A stretch of DNA of 64,000 nucleotides from Aequoribacter fuscus (GCF_009910365.1 NZ_CP036423.1:1488001-1552000), one strand, 5' to 3'. Shown: positions 25,638-37,172, counted from the first letter of the stretch. Translations and numbers: made by a program. Notes: generated by a model not told the origin, from the letters alone.

Positions 25638-28600
25638 TTATTTATAAGCCAGGTTGGGGCGTAACCATTGCTCAATTGTGGCGACACTTTCTTTTTTACG
25701 CAATGCCAAACTTTCGACTTGCTCTTGAGATATTTTGCCGACATTGAAATAGCGCGTTTCCGGGTTGGCAAAATAATAGCCGCTGACTGCCGCCGTTGGC
25801 GTCATCGCATAGCTGTCTGTTAACTCAACACCGCACAGTTCTGTTGCCTTAAGTAAACGAAATAGGGTGTCTTTCTCTGAGTGATCAGGGCAGGCTGGAT
25901 AGCCAGGCGCTGGCCGGATACCTTGATACTGTTCTTTTATGAGCTGCGCATTGTCTAGGTCTTCATTCGGGGCATAGGCCCACAGTGTCGTGCGAACGTG
26001 TTGATGCATATACTCGGCGAGCGCCTCGGCCAATCGATCAGCTAGCGCCTTAACCATAATGCTGTTGTAATCATCGCCGTCGGCCTCGTATGCTTTAGCT
26101 CGCTCATCAATGCCGTGCCCGGTCGTCACACAAAACCCGCCCAGATAGTCGTGTAAATCATTGCCTTGAGGTGGGAGAAAATCTGCGAGCGAGTAGGTCG
26201 GCTTGCTATCGTCACCCGGGTTTGCCTGCTGCCGAACTTGATGCAATACCTCCTGTACTTGTGTCCGGGTGTCGTCGGTGTAGAGGACGATATCATCTCC
26301 CAGACTTGAGGCTGGCCAAAACCCCACGACGGCCTTGCCCGTACTCCATTCTTCTCGAACCATTTGCTCCAGCATGGCTCGCGCGTCTTGGTAAAGCAAC
26401 GTTGCTTGTTCACCGACGATCTCATCGTCCAGTATGGCCGGGAATTTGCCGGCCAGCTCCCAAGTCAAAAAGAAGGGCGTCCAGTCGATATAGGGCACTA
26501 AATCTGCGAGTGGGACTTCTATGGCTTGTGTCCCAAGGTAGCTTGGCTTGGTCGGTGCGTACTCAGCCCAATTCGGTTGGAAACGACGTCTCAGTGCTTC
26601 CGAGTACGTCAACGCAGGTTTTAGCGGCTGGCGGTTAGCAACACGCTCTCGTACAGTTTCGTATTCCTGCGCGAGATTCCGCTGGAAAGAAGGCTTTTGT
26701 TCGCCGAGTAAGGCGGTTGCCACGGATACGCTACGTGAAGCATCGGGAACGTAGACCGCAACATCGTTTTGATACTGAGGTGCAATCTTAACAGCGGTGT
26801 GCGCTTTTGATGTCGTGGCGCCACCGATCATCAAAGGAATATTGAAGCCTTGCCTCTGCATTTCAGAGGCGACGTGAGCCATTTCATCTAAGGAGGGCGT
26901 GATGAGCCCACTCAAGCCGATAATGTCGACCTGGTGCTCTCTGGCGGCTTGAAGAATGGTTTCGCAATGCACCATGACACCTAAGTCAATGACTTCGAAG
27001 TTGTTGCACTGCAGAACCACACCCACAATATTTTTGCCAATATCGTGCACATCGCCTTTGACGGTAGCCATTAATATTTTGCCGTTGCTGCCGCTACCCT
27101 CGGTTTTTTCCGCTTCAATAAAAGGCTGCAAGTAAGCGACAGCTTGCTTCATGACTCGTGCGCTTTTCACGACTTGCGGCAAAAACATTTTGCCCTCGCC
27201 AAACAAATCGCCCACCACATTCATACCGTCCATTAAGGGTCCCTCGATCACCTCGATGGGGCGGCTGAAAGCTTGACGTGCCTCTTCGGCATCCTCAATA
27301 ACGTAAGTATTAATACCTTTGACGAGTGCGTGTTCGATACGTTTGGCAACGGGCCATGTGCGCCATTCTAGATCTTCGACCTTTTTTGTCGCTGCACCAT
27401 CACCACGATATTCTTCGGCGATATCCAGAAGTCGCTCAGTGGCATCGTCTCGTCGATTCAAGATAACGTCCTCGACGGCTTCTTTGAGGGCGGCCGGCAA
27501 CTCGTCGTAGACGGCCAGTTGCCCAGCATTGACGATTCCCATATCGAGCCCAGCTTTGATCGCGTGGTACAAGAAGACTGAGTGGATAGCTTCACGAACA
27601 GGATTATTGCCCCGGAACGAGAACGAAACGTTACTCACGCCCCCAGACACCATGGCGCCCGGCAGGTTTTGTTTGATCCAGCGCGTTGCCTCGATAAAAT
27701 CGACAGCGTAGTTGTTGTGCTCGTCGATACCCGTTGCAACTGCAAAGATATTGGGGTCAAAAATGATGTCGTTTGGATTGAAGCCCAGCTCCTCGGTCAA
27801 GAGGGTATAGGACCGCTGACAGATTTCCGTCTTGCGCTCAAACGTGTCTGCCTGCCCATCTTCGTCAAATGCCATTACCACAACAGCGGCACCAAAGCGC
27901 TGACACAAACGGGCTTTCTCTAGGAACTCAGCAACACCTTCTTTCAGACTGATTGAGTTGACGATGCATTTTCCCTGAACACATTTCAGGCCCGCTTCGA
28001 TGGCGTCCCAGCGAGATGAGTCAAGCATGAAGGGGACTCGGCTGATTTCGGGCTCGGATGCGGCCAAATTCAAAAAGGTTACCATGGCTTTTTGAGCGTC
28101 GAGCATGCCCTCATCCATGTTGATGTCGATAATTTGGGCTCCGTCTTCGACTTGGGTTCGCGCTACAGCCAGAGCATCTTCATATTGCTCGTTGATAATA
28201 AGACGCTTAAACGCTGCCGAGCCGGTGACGTTACACCGCTCGCCAACGTTGACAAACAGAGACTCCGCCGTAATGTTGAACGGTTCAAGTCCACTTAAAT
28301 AGCAACCGGGCTCGAGTTTTGGCAGCTCTCTAGGTTTGGCTGAGCCAACCGCCTCGGCGATTGCTTTGATGTGCTCGGGACGAGTACCACAGCACCCGCC
28401 AACCAGATTCAAAAACCCACGCTGAGCAAAATCTTGAAGGTCAGCAAACATGTCTTCGGGCGTTTCATCATATTCGCCGAACGCGTTGGGAAGACCGGCA
28501 TTGAAATGACCGCTGAAATAGCAATCCGCGGCGTTGGCTAGGGCTTCGACATAAGGACGTACTTCTTTAAACCGTCGACCGCAATTCGTGCCGACAATTA

Positions 28601-29321
28601 AAGGTTTGGCATGTGCTATAGAATTCCAAAAGGCCTCGGCGGTTTGTCCCGATAAAATGCGTCCGCTCGTGTCGGGGAACGTGACCGAGAGCATGATAGG
28701 CCGTTTGATGCCGGTCACGCCAAAGGCGGCCTCTACCGCAAACAATGCGGCTTTGGCATTTAAGGTGTCAAAGATCGTCTCGATCATAATGATATCGACG
28801 CCTTCCTCGAGCAGTGCGACAGCAGCGACACGGTAATCTTGCACTAAACTGTCGTAATCGATATTTCGAGCACCGGGGTCGTTAACATCGGGCGAAATAG
28901 AAGCGGTGCGGGGTGTCGGCCCAAGAATTCCAGCGACATAGCGCGGCTTGTCGGGTGTGAGGGCGCTATAATGGTCCGCAGCTTCGCGAGCAAGTCGCGC
29001 CGCCGCACGATTGAGTTCGTCGGCCAAAGACTCTAGCCCGTAGTCGCTTTGGGCTACCGCGGTGGAATTGAAACTGTTGGTTTCGATGAGATCCGCGCCC
29101 GCTTCAAGAAACGCCTTGTGAATGTCGATAATAAGATCGGGACGCGTCAGGCAAAGTAGGTCGTTATTGCCTTTTAGGTCACCGTTGAAGTCAGCGAAGC
29201 GTGAGCCTCGATAGTCGGACTCTGCGAGCTTGTAACCTTGAATCATCGTACCCATAGCGCCATCGATGATCAGGATGCGTTCTTGTAAGGCTTGTTCTAG
29301 AGTAGGGCGTTGAATAGGCAT
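25638..29321 (-). CDS. metH: cobalamin-dependent methionine synthase
   Basis: Transfers a methyl group from methyltetrahydrofolate to homocysteine through methylcobalamin. 1227 residues with all four modules: homocysteine domain with zinc cysteines ([11 protein letters not shown]), pterin domain ([13 protein letters not shown]), B12 domain with the cobalt-ligand His759 in GDVHDIGKN, and the C-terminal S-adenosylmethionine reactivation domain ([11 protein letters not shown]). Start MPIQRPT at 29321 is chosen over a 34-residue upstream extension because it gives the standard N-terminus and, with His759, the E. coli numbering. No B12 or SAH riboswitch was recognised upstream. Confidence 0.97.
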   Translation of the reverse strand: MPIQRPTLEQALQERILIIDGAMGTMIQGYKLAESDYRGSRFADFNGDLKGNNDLLCLTRPDLIIDIHKAFLEAGADLIETNSFNSTAVAQSDYGLESLADELNRAAARLAREAADHYSALTPDKPRYVAGILGPTPRTASISPDVNDPGARNIDYDSLVQDYRVAAVALLEEGVDIIMIETIFDTLNAKAALFAVEAAFGVTGIKRPIMLSVTFPDTSGRILSGQTAEAFWNSIAHAKPLIVGTNCGRRFKEVRPYVEALANAADCYFSGHFNAGLPNAFGEYDETPEDMFADLQDFAQRGFLNLVGGCCGTRPEHIKAIAEAVGSAKPRELPKLEPGCYLSGLEPFNITAESLFVNVGERCNVTGSAAFKRLIINEQYEDALAVARTQVEDGAQIIDINMDEGMLDAQKAMVTFLNLAASEPEISRVPFMLDSSRWDAIEAGLKCVQGKCIVNSISLKEGVAEFLEKARLCQRFGAAVVVMAFDEDGQADTFERKTEICQRSYTLLTEELGFNPNDIIFDPNIFAVATGIDEHNNYAVDFIEATRWIKQNLPGAMVSGGVSNVSFSFRGNNPVREAIHSVFLYHAIKAGLDMGIVNAGQLAVYDELPAALKEAVEDVILNRRDDATERLLDIAEEYRGDGAATKKVEDLEWRTWPVAKRIEHALVKGINTYVIEDAEEARQAFSRPIEVIEGPLMDGMNVVGDLFGEGKMFLPQVVKSARVMKQAVAYLQPFIEAEKTEGSGSNGKILMATVKGDVHDIGKNIVGVVLQCNNFEVIDLGVMVHCETILQAAREHQVDIIGLSGLITPSLDEMAHVASEMQRQGFNIPLMIGGATTSKAHTAVKIAPQYQNDVAVYVPDASRSVSVATALLGEQKPSFQRNLAQEYETVRERVANRQPLKPALTYSEALRRRFQPNWAEYAPTKPSYLGTQAIEVPLADLVPYIDWTPFFLTWELAGKFPAILDDEIVGEQATLLYQDARAMLEQMVREEWSTGKAVVGFWPASSLGDDIVLYTDDTRTQVQEVLHQVRQQANPGDDSKPTYSLADFLPPQGNDLHDYLGGFCVTTGHGIDERAKAYEADGDDYNSIMVKALADRLAEALAEYMHQHVRTTLWAYAPNEDLDNAQLIKEQYQGIRPAPGYPACPDHSEKDTLFRLLKATELCGVELTDSYAMTPTAAVSGYYFANPETRYFNVGKISQEQVESLALRKKESVATIEQWLRPNLAYK

Positions 29322-29479
29322 GTCGAACTCGTCTAATGATACGGCGCGGAGTCTACCAGATTTGGCTGTATGATGGACGGTCGAATCGCAATATTTAGCC
29401 CGACGCAACAAGTTTTGTTCCAATTCTATCGGGCTTCTTGTTAAAATACCTGAGTAATTTGCTAAGGATAACCAGCTGT

Positions 29480-30055
29480 ATGTTTACGATCACTGAATCG
29501 GCCCAGAATTACCTTGCCGAGTTGCTCTCTAAGCAAGACGGCGTATTAGGCGTTCGCGTTTTCATTAATCAACCCGGCACGCCTAAAGCCGAGACCTGCA
29601 TTGCCTACTGCCGCGAAGACGACATCAAGGAGGGCGATGAAGAGCAGCGTTTTGGTCCGATTACCGCTTTCGTTGAAAGTCGTAGCGTGCCTTTTTTGGA
29701 AGACGCACTGGTCGATTACAACAAAGACCGTATGGGCGGCCAGCTCACCATCAAAGCTCCCAATGCCAAACTGCCCAGGGTAAGCGATGACAGCCCTATT
29801 GAGGACCGTATCAACTACATTTTGTACAACGAGGTGAATCCTGCGTTGGCCGCGCACGGCGGCGAGGTGTCGCTTGTCGAAATCACAGAGGACCAAATAG
29901 CGATTTTACAATTCGGTGGCGGTTGCCAAGGCTGTGGTATGGTCGACCAGACGTTAAAGGGCGGTGTTGAAAAAAGTCTTTTGGAGCAAGTGCCCGAACT
30001 CCGGGGCGTTCGCGACGTGACAGACCACTCGGATCGTTCTCAGGCTTACTATTGA
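29480..30055 (+). CDS. nfuA: Fe/S biogenesis protein NfuA
   Basis: Iron-sulfur carrier that delivers [4Fe-4S] clusters to target enzymes under stress. 191 residues: an N-terminal degenerate A-type domain and a C-terminal Nfu domain with the cluster cysteines Cys149 and Cys152 in [11 protein letters not shown]. Start MFTITESAQ at 29480 gives the standard length; an upstream in-frame start at 29438 adds 14 unlikely residues. Likely clients in this window include the sulfite reductase and EtfDH, an inference. Confidence 0.96.
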   Translation: MFTITESAQNYLAELLSKQDGVLGVRVFINQPGTPKAETCIAYCREDDIKEGDEEQRFGPITAFVESRSVPFLEDALVDYNKDRMGGQLTIKAPNAKLPRVSDDSPIEDRINYILYNEVNPALAAHGGEVSLVEITEDQIAILQFGGGCQGCGMVDQTLKGGVEKSLLEQVPELRGVRDVTDHSDRSQAYY

Positions 30056-30076
30056 TTATTAAGCGAATACTCGAAG

Positions 30077-30107
30077 ACGGGGCGACATGAGTCGCCCCGT
30101 TTTTTTT
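30077..30107 (+). terminator. terminator after nfuA, shared with convergent aroG
   Basis: ACGGGGCGAC, loop ATGA, GTCGCCCCGT, followed by eight T that run into the stop codon of the convergent DAHP synthase gene. Confidence 0.94.
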
Positions 30108-31185
30108 AGTTCGCTGATCGACGGCCAGGGAGGGTGCTTTTGATCATTTCGCGCAGATTGAGCAGAGCTGTCTCGGTCGTTTCCCAATCGATGCAGCCGT
30201 CGGTAATCGATACACCGTATTCCAGTTGACTTAAGTCTTCGGGCATACTCTGGTTGCCGGCTTTGATGTGACTCTCGATCATCAGTCCCGTGATCGATTG
30301 GTTGCCATCTGCAATCTGGTGGCCAATGTTTTCGAGTACTAAGGGTTGCAGTTCCGGTTTTTTGCTGGAATTCGCATGACTGCAGTCGATCATAATGTTG
30401 CGTGGCAATCCAGCCTTCTCTAGGGCTTGCTCTACCAAAGCAACATGCACCGAGTCGTAGTTTGGGCCGTCACTCCCGCCGCGCAGTACTACGTGGGCGT
30501 AGGGGTTGCCCGAGGTGGTAATGACAGACACGCGACCGTCGCCCGACAGACCGAGAAAACGGTGAGGTTTTGCGGCAGACTTGATGGCATTGGTGGCGAC
30601 CTCGATACCGCCGTCGGTACCATTTTTGAAGCCTACAGGGCTGCTGAGACCACTGGCCATTTCTCGGTGGGTCTGGGATTCGGTTGTGCGAGCACCAATG
30701 GCCGACCAAGAAATTAAGTCCTGCAGATACTGCGGCGAGATTGGGTCGAGTGCCTCTGTTGCTGTGGGTAGACCAGACTCCAGTATATCTAACAACAACT
30801 TACGACCAATTTTTAATCCATCTTCTATAGCAAAAGAGTCGTCCAAATACGGGTCGTTGATTAAACCTTTCCAGCCCACTGTAGTGCGCGGCTTTTCGAA
30901 ATACACACGCATAACAATGTAAAGTGTATCGGATACCTCATCCGATAGCGCCTTGAGGCGTGTTGCGTAGTCTAAAGCCGCTTTGGTGTCATGGATCGAG
31001 CAGGGCCCAACGACGACGAATAGGCGTTGGTCTTTGCCATCGAGTATATCTCTAATGACCTGGCGAGACTCGGCAACTTGTGCATAAGCCGCCTCTGACG
31101 CGGGCACGGATTTTTTAAGATCCTGTGGTGTAATCAGAAGACTTTGTGATTCGATATTGATATCTTGAATGGCAATTTTTTTCAT
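30106..31185 (-). CDS. aroG: 3-deoxy-7-phosphoheptulonate synthase (class I DAHP synthase)
   Basis: Condenses phosphoenolpyruvate and erythrose 4-phosphate, the first step of aromatic amino-acid synthesis. 359 residues. VVGPCSIHD, the RVYFEKPRTTVGWKGLI segment (phosphate and PEP binding), GARTTESQTHREMASG and DCSHANSSK are all class I (AroF/G/H) signatures. Which feedback inhibitor it senses cannot be told, so the symbol is nominal. Start MKKIAIQDINIE at 31185 is preferred to an upstream extension that crosses into the divergent gene. Confidence 0.92.
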   Translation of the reverse strand: MKKIAIQDINIESQSLLITPQDLKKSVPASEAAYAQVAESRQVIRDILDGKDQRLFVVVGPCSIHDTKAALDYATRLKALSDEVSDTLYIVMRVYFEKPRTTVGWKGLINDPYLDDSFAIEDGLKIGRKLLLDILESGLPTATEALDPISPQYLQDLISWSAIGARTTESQTHREMASGLSSPVGFKNGTDGGIEVATNAIKSAAKPHRFLGLSGDGRVSVITTSGNPYAHVVLRGGSDGPNYDSVHVALVEQALEKAGLPRNIMIDCSHANSSKKPELQPLVLENIGHQIADGNQSITGLMIESHIKAGNQSMPEDLSQLEYGVSITDGCIDWETTETALLNLREMIKSTLPGRRSAN

Positions 31186-31294
31186 GAAACAAACCCGGTG
31201 TACACAGAGGTGCACTCTTTGATGTATTAAGGGCGCGAATTCTACCGATTTACAGCACCAAAGGGTAGTCTGGCGTCCGTGTCGAGGCGAATAG

Positions 31295-33886
31295 ATGTTA
31301 AAGCCACTGTATGACATTGATGTGTTACTGCCTTTCGTAAGTGCAAATTCCATTATTGTGACACCCAATGAGCGCTTGGCTCGCGCGATCAGCCACGCTT
31401 ACGACACGTTTCAGGCTGATCAGGGCTTGGAAGCTTGGGCTAAGATTTCGGTCATGTCGCTCAATCGCGTATTTGAGCGCTGGCTCGATGAGGGTCGTCT
31501 CGCACCTTGCTTGAAGCCTCAGCAAGCTCAGTATTTGTGGGAGTCAATAATTCGCGGCCGCATGCCCGATGATCACGTGACGGGTTGGTTGAACCCCAAA
31601 GCTTTGGCGCTAGAGAGCTATAAGACCTACGAATTGATCTATCACTACCAGCTGCGAGCAGATCAGAGTTTTGCGAGCGCCATGGCTGCAGACCCTGACA
31701 GCGCGACCTTTTATGAATGGTTGCAGAGCTTTGAGCACGACATCATTAAGCACGGCTGGGTGACACAAGCCCAACAGTGGCAGGCACTTGCGTCGTGCCA
31801 CTGTAAACTTGCCGCCGATGTGATCATGGTCGATTTTGATACGCTAACACCGCTGCAGCGGGCGGCTTGTGAGCGTGTTAGCGAACGGGTACGGTTTGTA
31901 CGATCAGTCTTACCGCCGAGTATCGATGCTGCGAAGACGTCAGTTTGTGCGTTCCAAGATGCTGATGAACAGCTTCGGTGGGTCGCGGCTTGGGCGAAAG
32001 CGCATTATGAAAGCAAGCAGGGCGAGCGCTTGGGCATCGTGGTTCCAGATTTGAATACTCATCGCCAGAGACTGGAATATCATCTGCGCCAAGCATTTGG
32101 GCTAGAACACAGCGACTACACAAGCCTGCCCGTGAATTTCTCCGCCGGTATGGCTGCCTCCCAAGTTCCCCTTATCGATGCTGCTGCCAGTGTTTTGAAG
32201 CTTTCTCTGGGTCGACTGAGGCCTCCCGAACTGCTGGCTCTAGCGCGCTCGCCTTACCTCTCGTTGTGCGTTTCGCACCATGAATTTAGGGCGCTGCGCG
32301 AGGCGCTTTACGATCTCGCTCCTGCGAAGCTTGGACACTCTGAATTGCTGCTAATTTTGGAGCAACTGTCAAAAGAAGTCCCGGACTCGGCGCTTTCTAG
32401 GTGGTTGCTTACAAGCCGCGTAGATTCAAAAGACGCGACATGCTTGGAGCACGTCAGACACTGGGAGCAGTCTCTCCAGGCTGCGGGCTGGCCGGGCAAG
32501 CGGGGTCTCGATAGTGTTGAATACCAAGCGTTTAAGCTTTGGCAGCGCACGCTTCGAGATCTGGTCAGCTGGGATGGGTTGAGGCCAAAATGGGCCGCAA
32601 GCGATGCGCTGACGCTATTGGAATCAAGCCTGACAAACAGTGTGTTCCAACCTGAAACACCCGATCAAAATATTCAAGTGCTGGGGACCTTGGAGGCGGC
32701 TGGCTTGTGTTTCGACCGGCTTATCGTCACGGATGCTGTGGCTGGGCATTTTCCGGAACGAATCGCCTTGTCCCCGTTTTTACCTAAACACCTGCAGCGT
32801 CAATACAAGATGCCCCGCGCTGATGAGGATCAAGAATATCAGTTAGCGAAGAGCTTGCTTGAAGGCATGGCAGCGCGTAGCCAGTCTCTTTATTTTAGCT
32901 ATGTAGCTCTCGCCGACGAGAGTAAAGTCGCGGTAACGCCACTATTAAGTCAGCTAGAGCAGAGCTTCCCTGTCGTCGCTGAGCTAGACCGCCCAGTCAT
33001 ACCGGGCGTTTGGTCGATGATGCTCGAGTCACGCGGCTTGACTCTGACCACGCCGCAGGGTGATTTGAAGGGCGGAGCCTATCGTTTGGGTATGCACGCG
33101 CTGTGCCCGATGCAGGCCTACAGTCGTTATCGTCTCGATATTCCCGAGGAGGCCAGTCTCGAGGACGGTTTGAGTGCAAAAGAGCAGGGGCTGGTATTAC
33201 ACAAGTCGATGGAACTGCTGTGGCGGGGTAAAAACCGTCTTGAGCAAGTGAATCCAGCAGACATCGCTCCCGCAGTGGCAGAGGCCTTAAAAAGTATCAG
33301 TAGGGCTCGTCAGGTGTTGCTGCCTGATCTCGCGCTTGAGGCGGAGCAGCTTCGATTGGAAACGGCGATTCGCCTCTGGTTGGAGTTGGAATCGCAAAGA
33401 GTACCCTTTAATGTGCTTGAGCATGAACGCAAAGCTGAGTTGAACTTGAAGGGATGGACGTTCTCGTTTCGACTGGATCGACTCGATGCGCTAGCGGATG
33501 ACTATTCTGTGATCATAGACTACAAAAGCACCGCGCCGAGCACCAGCACCTGGTTCGGCGGTCGCTTAGAGCAAGCCCAATTGCCGCTGTATGCGTTGGC
33601 GCTGGGTGAGCACGTCAAAGGTATCGCTTACGGACAAATTTCCTCGACAAAACCAGCAAAGCTTGTGGGTGCAGGCCAACAGGGGTTCGGCAAAGGTGTC
33701 AAAGTGATCGAGAATTGGGGCGAGCAGAAAACGCTCTGGGAGCGAGCTTTACTCGATTTGATCGATGAATTAGAGGTGGGCGAGGCTTCTGTCCTTCCCT
33801 CGGCGAGAGCCTGTCGATACTGTGACTTCGCCGCAATATGCCGGGTCCAGCTGTCTGACGACGAAGAGGAAGGCACTGATGAGTGA
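31295..33886 (+). CDS. AddB-like PD-(D/E)XK nuclease, probable DNA-repair protein
   Basis: 863-residue protein of the family annotated as probable DNA repair protein with a C-terminal RecB-type nuclease domain. The N-terminal region is a helicase-like fold with a degenerate ATP site (SIIVTPNERLARAI instead of a P-loop). Nuclease motifs are visible near residues 725-750: RLDRLDAL and IIDYKST. Cysteines in HALCPMQAY and in CRYCDFAAICR resemble the [4Fe-4S] ring of AddB. The downstream helicase-nuclease gene overlaps it by eight bases, so they form a two-subunit complex analogous to AddAB. Confidence 0.85.
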   Translation: MLKPLYDIDVLLPFVSANSIIVTPNERLARAISHAYDTFQADQGLEAWAKISVMSLNRVFERWLDEGRLAPCLKPQQAQYLWESIIRGRMPDDHVTGWLNPKALALESYKTYELIYHYQLRADQSFASAMAADPDSATFYEWLQSFEHDIIKHGWVTQAQQWQALASCHCKLAADVIMVDFDTLTPLQRAACERVSERVRFVRSVLPPSIDAAKTSVCAFQDADEQLRWVAAWAKAHYESKQGERLGIVVPDLNTHRQRLEYHLRQAFGLEHSDYTSLPVNFSAGMAASQVPLIDAAASVLKLSLGRLRPPELLALARSPYLSLCVSHHEFRALREALYDLAPAKLGHSELLLILEQLSKEVPDSALSRWLLTSRVDSKDATCLEHVRHWEQSLQAAGWPGKRGLDSVEYQAFKLWQRTLRDLVSWDGLRPKWAASDALTLLESSLTNSVFQPETPDQNIQVLGTLEAAGLCFDRLIVTDAVAGHFPERIALSPFLPKHLQRQYKMPRADEDQEYQLAKSLLEGMAARSQSLYFSYVALADESKVAVTPLLSQLEQSFPVVAELDRPVIPGVWSMMLESRGLTLTTPQGDLKGGAYRLGMHALCPMQAYSRYRLDIPEEASLEDGLSAKEQGLVLHKSMELLWRGKNRLEQVNPADIAPAVAEALKSISRARQVLLPDLALEAEQLRLETAIRLWLELESQRVPFNVLEHERKAELNLKGWTFSFRLDRLDALADDYSVIIDYKSTAPSTSTWFGGRLEQAQLPLYALALGEHVKGIAYGQISSTKPAKLVGAGQQGFGKGVKVIENWGEQKTLWERALLDLIDELEVGEASVLPSARACRYCDFAAICRVQLSDDEEEGTDE

Positions 33887-36800
33887 TCAGGTTCAACGCG
33901 ATAGAGCGATAGACCCAACCGCCAGCTGTTGCGTGGTTGCACCGGCGGGTTCTGGTAAAACCAGTTTGTTGGTGCAGAGGATGCTGGCTTTGTTGGCGCG
34001 CGTCTCGCATCCTGAGCAGATCGTAGCGATTACCTTCACGCGCAAAGCGGCAGCTGAAATGCGAGCGCGCATGGCTGAGGTGTTTGAACTTGCGCAAGTA
34101 AAACAACTGTCGGAAGTCCCAGAATACGAACGTGTTTCCTTGGAGCTTGCCAAACATGCGTTAAGTAACGCGAGCGAGCGTGGCTGGTCATTGCCTGAGC
34201 AGCTCGAACGACTGCAGTTTATGACCATCGACTCCTTTTGTGCGTCGCTAGTACGCCAAATGCCGCTGGCGAGTCGGATGGGTGGGGTGATGACACCCGC
34301 CGAGCCGGTCGCGGACCTATACCGTGCCGCGGTACTCGATTTGTTGCAAAGTAGTGAGCCCCAGATACGTGAGCATCTGCCGCCTATTCTTGCGGCACTG
34401 GGCAATCGCTGGGACTCAGCGATCGATTGGCTGTCTGAGCTGCTAACGAAGCGCGATCAGTGGCAACTCGCGTTATTCCCGGGTCAACGCGAACAGGATG
34501 CACTGGACTATATGCGTGAGACATGGGAATTGGAGTGTCAGCGACGTGTTACTCAACTCAACGCCGACCTGGCGCCGTGGCGTGCGCAGCTGCAAGAAAT
34601 CCTCAATCTGTTGGGTCTTGAAGAAACCTCTGATTTTTTGCCCTTGCACTCGCCAAGTGCTATCGGATCGTGGCGACGTGTTGCTGCGTTTTTGCTCACG
34701 CAAGGCGGGGAATGGCGTAAAAGTGTCACGGTGAAAGAGGGGTTCCCACCAAAATCAGAGCAAAAAGAATTGCATAGCGTGGTAAGTGCAGAAATTCGAG
34801 CTGCTCTTTCTCCGATCGTGTTTGAGGGCGTCGCGCTGATGCCCGAAGCGCTGGATGATGACCAGAATTGGCAGATCGTCACGAGCATTGTCGCGATACT
34901 TCCCCATCTGTTAGCGTCGTTTTGGTGGCAGTGCCAACAGCGGGGTGAGGTGGACTTCACGCAGATTGCAAGCGCAGCGCTGGAAGCCCTGGGCGATGAC
35001 GAGAACCCGACTGATTTAGCCTTGAAACTTGATTACAGTATTCAGCACCTGTTAGTGGATGAGTTTCAAGATACGTCAACGCATCAGTTTGAACTGATTC
35101 GGAGGCTGACTCGGGGCTGGTTTGAACACAATCAGATAACACCTGAGTCGCCAAAAACCTTGTTTGTTGTCGGTGACGCCATGCAGTCGATTTATCGGTT
35201 TAGAGGGGCTCAAGTCGATTTATTCGTGCGTGCAATAGAAGAGGGCTTTAATGGCTTGCGTCTGGAGCGCTTGGATCTGTGTCGAAATTTCCGATCGACG
35301 GGGGGTATCGTCCAGTGGGTTAATCAGGTGTTTGCGGACCTACCATCGCACAGTTCTCCGATGATAAAGCGTTTGGCAGCGAACAGGGCCGAGCCCGTTC
35401 TGGGCGGCGAGACAGATATTCAGCTGCACGCCTTTGCTGCTGACCCTAACGCGGCTCGAGAAACGGAGTTTGTTGTTGAACGGGTTCGTTCTTGGCTTGA
35501 GGCTGATGCGTCCACTACGATCGCCGTACTGGGGCGAACCCGCTCACAGTTAGCCCCGATCATGAAATCACTGAAGGACGCAGGCATCGCGTATAACGCA
35601 GCGGACGTTGAGAGGATCGCTGATAATGTCGCCGTCGCGGATTTTGTGAATGTGCTGCGAGTCATCGTGGACCCGAGTGATACCTTGGCGAGCATGGCTT
35701 GTTTGCGTGCACCGTGGATAGGCGCATCGCTGGAAGTGTTACATCAGGCGCAAACGATACACGCGCGCTTGGACACGGGTGATTGGCATTCAAGTTTTCA
35801 CGCTCTAGAGCAAGACTCTGAAGATCTTGAATTGCAGGGCTGTTTGGCACGTTTTAATGCTGTGATTCGCTGGGGTTTTGTGTTCCGAGGACGCAGAGCT
35901 GTCCGCTTGTGGCTTGAGACTTTGTGGGAGGGCTTAGCGGGTTTCTCCATATACAGCAGTGATCGCGATCATGTTGCGATAGACACCCTGTTCGAGGTGC
36001 TCGAACAAAACCCATGGACGATCGATTCCCCGTGGGAAATCACCGAACTTCTGGAATCAAAAACGATTACCAGCCAGCGCTCGTCACGAGTCTCGGTGAT
36101 GACCATGCACAAATCGAAGGGCTTAGAATTTGATCATGTTGTGCTGCCCAGTATGGGACGCAGTAGCCGATCGTCTTCACGCCAGCTTTTTGAGTGGGCT
36201 GAGCTGCCAGTGCCGCAGTCCTACGGGTTTTTGCTGGGTTGCAGTAAGGGCGCCGAAACTGCGGGTTTGAGTGTCGGAAATTGGCTTCACGAGCGGGAAA
36301 AAATCGCGTTGAACGACGAACTCAAGCGTCTGTTTTACGTGGCGGCGACCCGCGCCAAACGGACGCTGTACATTACGACGAGCTACAAGCAGCAGGACCC
36401 GGAACGTTGCAGACCTGCCAAAGGTTCGCTGCTGGGGCAGGTTACGCAGTTGTCGTCTCACGAATGTAGTTGGCACGTGATACCAGAGGCATCCGAGGAA
36501 ATCTCCGGCGCAGGGTCTAATCTTAGCCCAATGCGCATCGCTCGATTTGTTCCAGCGACAAACGACGCGTTGCCTGATAGTTGTTTGACTGGTGTTGAGC
36601 ACGATCTTGTTGTTGCACAGGATTGGCTTGAATCGAGCGCGGTGCAAGGGTCTTTAGTGCATAAAGCATTCGAGTTGGCAATCAGAGCCGGGCAACTGCC
36701 CCGTTGCGATGCGTACCTGCGTGGTCGCTTGTTTCACGAGGCAGTGAGTTTGGGGTATCCAGCCGCAAAGGCAGACGAGTGTGTTGAGCAGGCGCTCAGC

Positions 36801-37172
36801 GTCATTCAGGTCACAGCGGGAAATCCCAGCGCCCATTGGCTATTCGTTGGAGATCAATGGCAGCGGTATCCAGAGTACAGTGTGTCGAGGCGGGCGGCGG
36901 ATGGGTTCGAAAGCTACTACATCGACTTGCTGTTGCGCTCCACATCGGACGATAGGCTGCGCATTGTTGATTACAAAACCACTATGCCAGATCCGTCAGA
37001 GACGCCCCAGGACTTTGAGCGGCGAATGCTGGAAACGTATCAGGCGCAGATGAACATCTACGTTGCTATTATCTCTAAGATGGAGGGCAGAGCGCCCGAG
37101 GCATTTTTATTTTTGACCCACACGCAGCGTTTGGTGCAATTCGACGCTACGACTCTGAGGGAAACAACGTAA
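33879..37172 (+). CDS. AddA-like UvrD/RecB-family helicase-nuclease
   Basis: 1097-residue superfamily 1 helicase with C-terminal nuclease. Walker A APAGSGKTSLLVQRML near residue 22, ITFTRKAAAEM (motif Ia), LLVDEFQDTS (motif II), VGDAMQSIYRFRGA (motif III), VMTMHKSKGLEFDHVV (motif V), FYVAATRAKR (motif VI), and nuclease motif LRIVDYKTT near residue 1030. With its partner it should process double-strand-break ends for RecA loading, replacing RecBCD. ATG 33879 is preferred: GAGGAAGG precedes it, while the upstream in-frame start lies deep inside the partner gene. Confidence 0.9.
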   Translation: MSDQVQRDRAIDPTASCCVVAPAGSGKTSLLVQRMLALLARVSHPEQIVAITFTRKAAAEMRARMAEVFELAQVKQLSEVPEYERVSLELAKHALSNASERGWSLPEQLERLQFMTIDSFCASLVRQMPLASRMGGVMTPAEPVADLYRAAVLDLLQSSEPQIREHLPPILAALGNRWDSAIDWLSELLTKRDQWQLALFPGQREQDALDYMRETWELECQRRVTQLNADLAPWRAQLQEILNLLGLEETSDFLPLHSPSAIGSWRRVAAFLLTQGGEWRKSVTVKEGFPPKSEQKELHSVVSAEIRAALSPIVFEGVALMPEALDDDQNWQIVTSIVAILPHLLASFWWQCQQRGEVDFTQIASAALEALGDDENPTDLALKLDYSIQHLLVDEFQDTSTHQFELIRRLTRGWFEHNQITPESPKTLFVVGDAMQSIYRFRGAQVDLFVRAIEEGFNGLRLERLDLCRNFRSTGGIVQWVNQVFADLPSHSSPMIKRLAANRAEPVLGGETDIQLHAFAADPNAARETEFVVERVRSWLEADASTTIAVLGRTRSQLAPIMKSLKDAGIAYNAADVERIADNVAVADFVNVLRVIVDPSDTLASMACLRAPWIGASLEVLHQAQTIHARLDTGDWHSSFHALEQDSEDLELQGCLARFNAVIRWGFVFRGRRAVRLWLETLWEGLAGFSIYSSDRDHVAIDTLFEVLEQNPWTIDSPWEITELLESKTITSQRSSRVSVMTMHKSKGLEFDHVVLPSMGRSSRSSSRQLFEWAELPVPQSYGFLLGCSKGAETAGLSVGNWLHEREKIALNDELKRLFYVAATRAKRTLYITTSYKQQDPERCRPAKGSLLGQVTQLSSHECSWHVIPEASEEISGAGSNLSPMRIARFVPATNDALPDSCLTGVEHDLVVAQDWLESSAVQGSLVHKAFELAIRAGQLPRCDAYLRGRLFHEAVSLGYPAAKADECVEQALSVIQVTAGNPSAHWLFVGDQWQRYPEYSVSRRAADGFESYYIDLLLRSTSDDRLRIVDYKTTMPDPSETPQDFERRMLETYQAQMNIYVAIISKMEGRAPEAFLFLTHTQRLVQFDATTLRETT

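Noticed and set aside
29322-29479. B12 or SAH riboswitch upstream of metH
   Set aside because: The gap to nfuA is only 158 bp and none of the conserved riboswitch core sequences was recognised.
33699-34157. 152-residue minus-strand ORF across the AddB/AddA junction
   Set aside because: It overlaps both supported genes and contains no recognisable motif.
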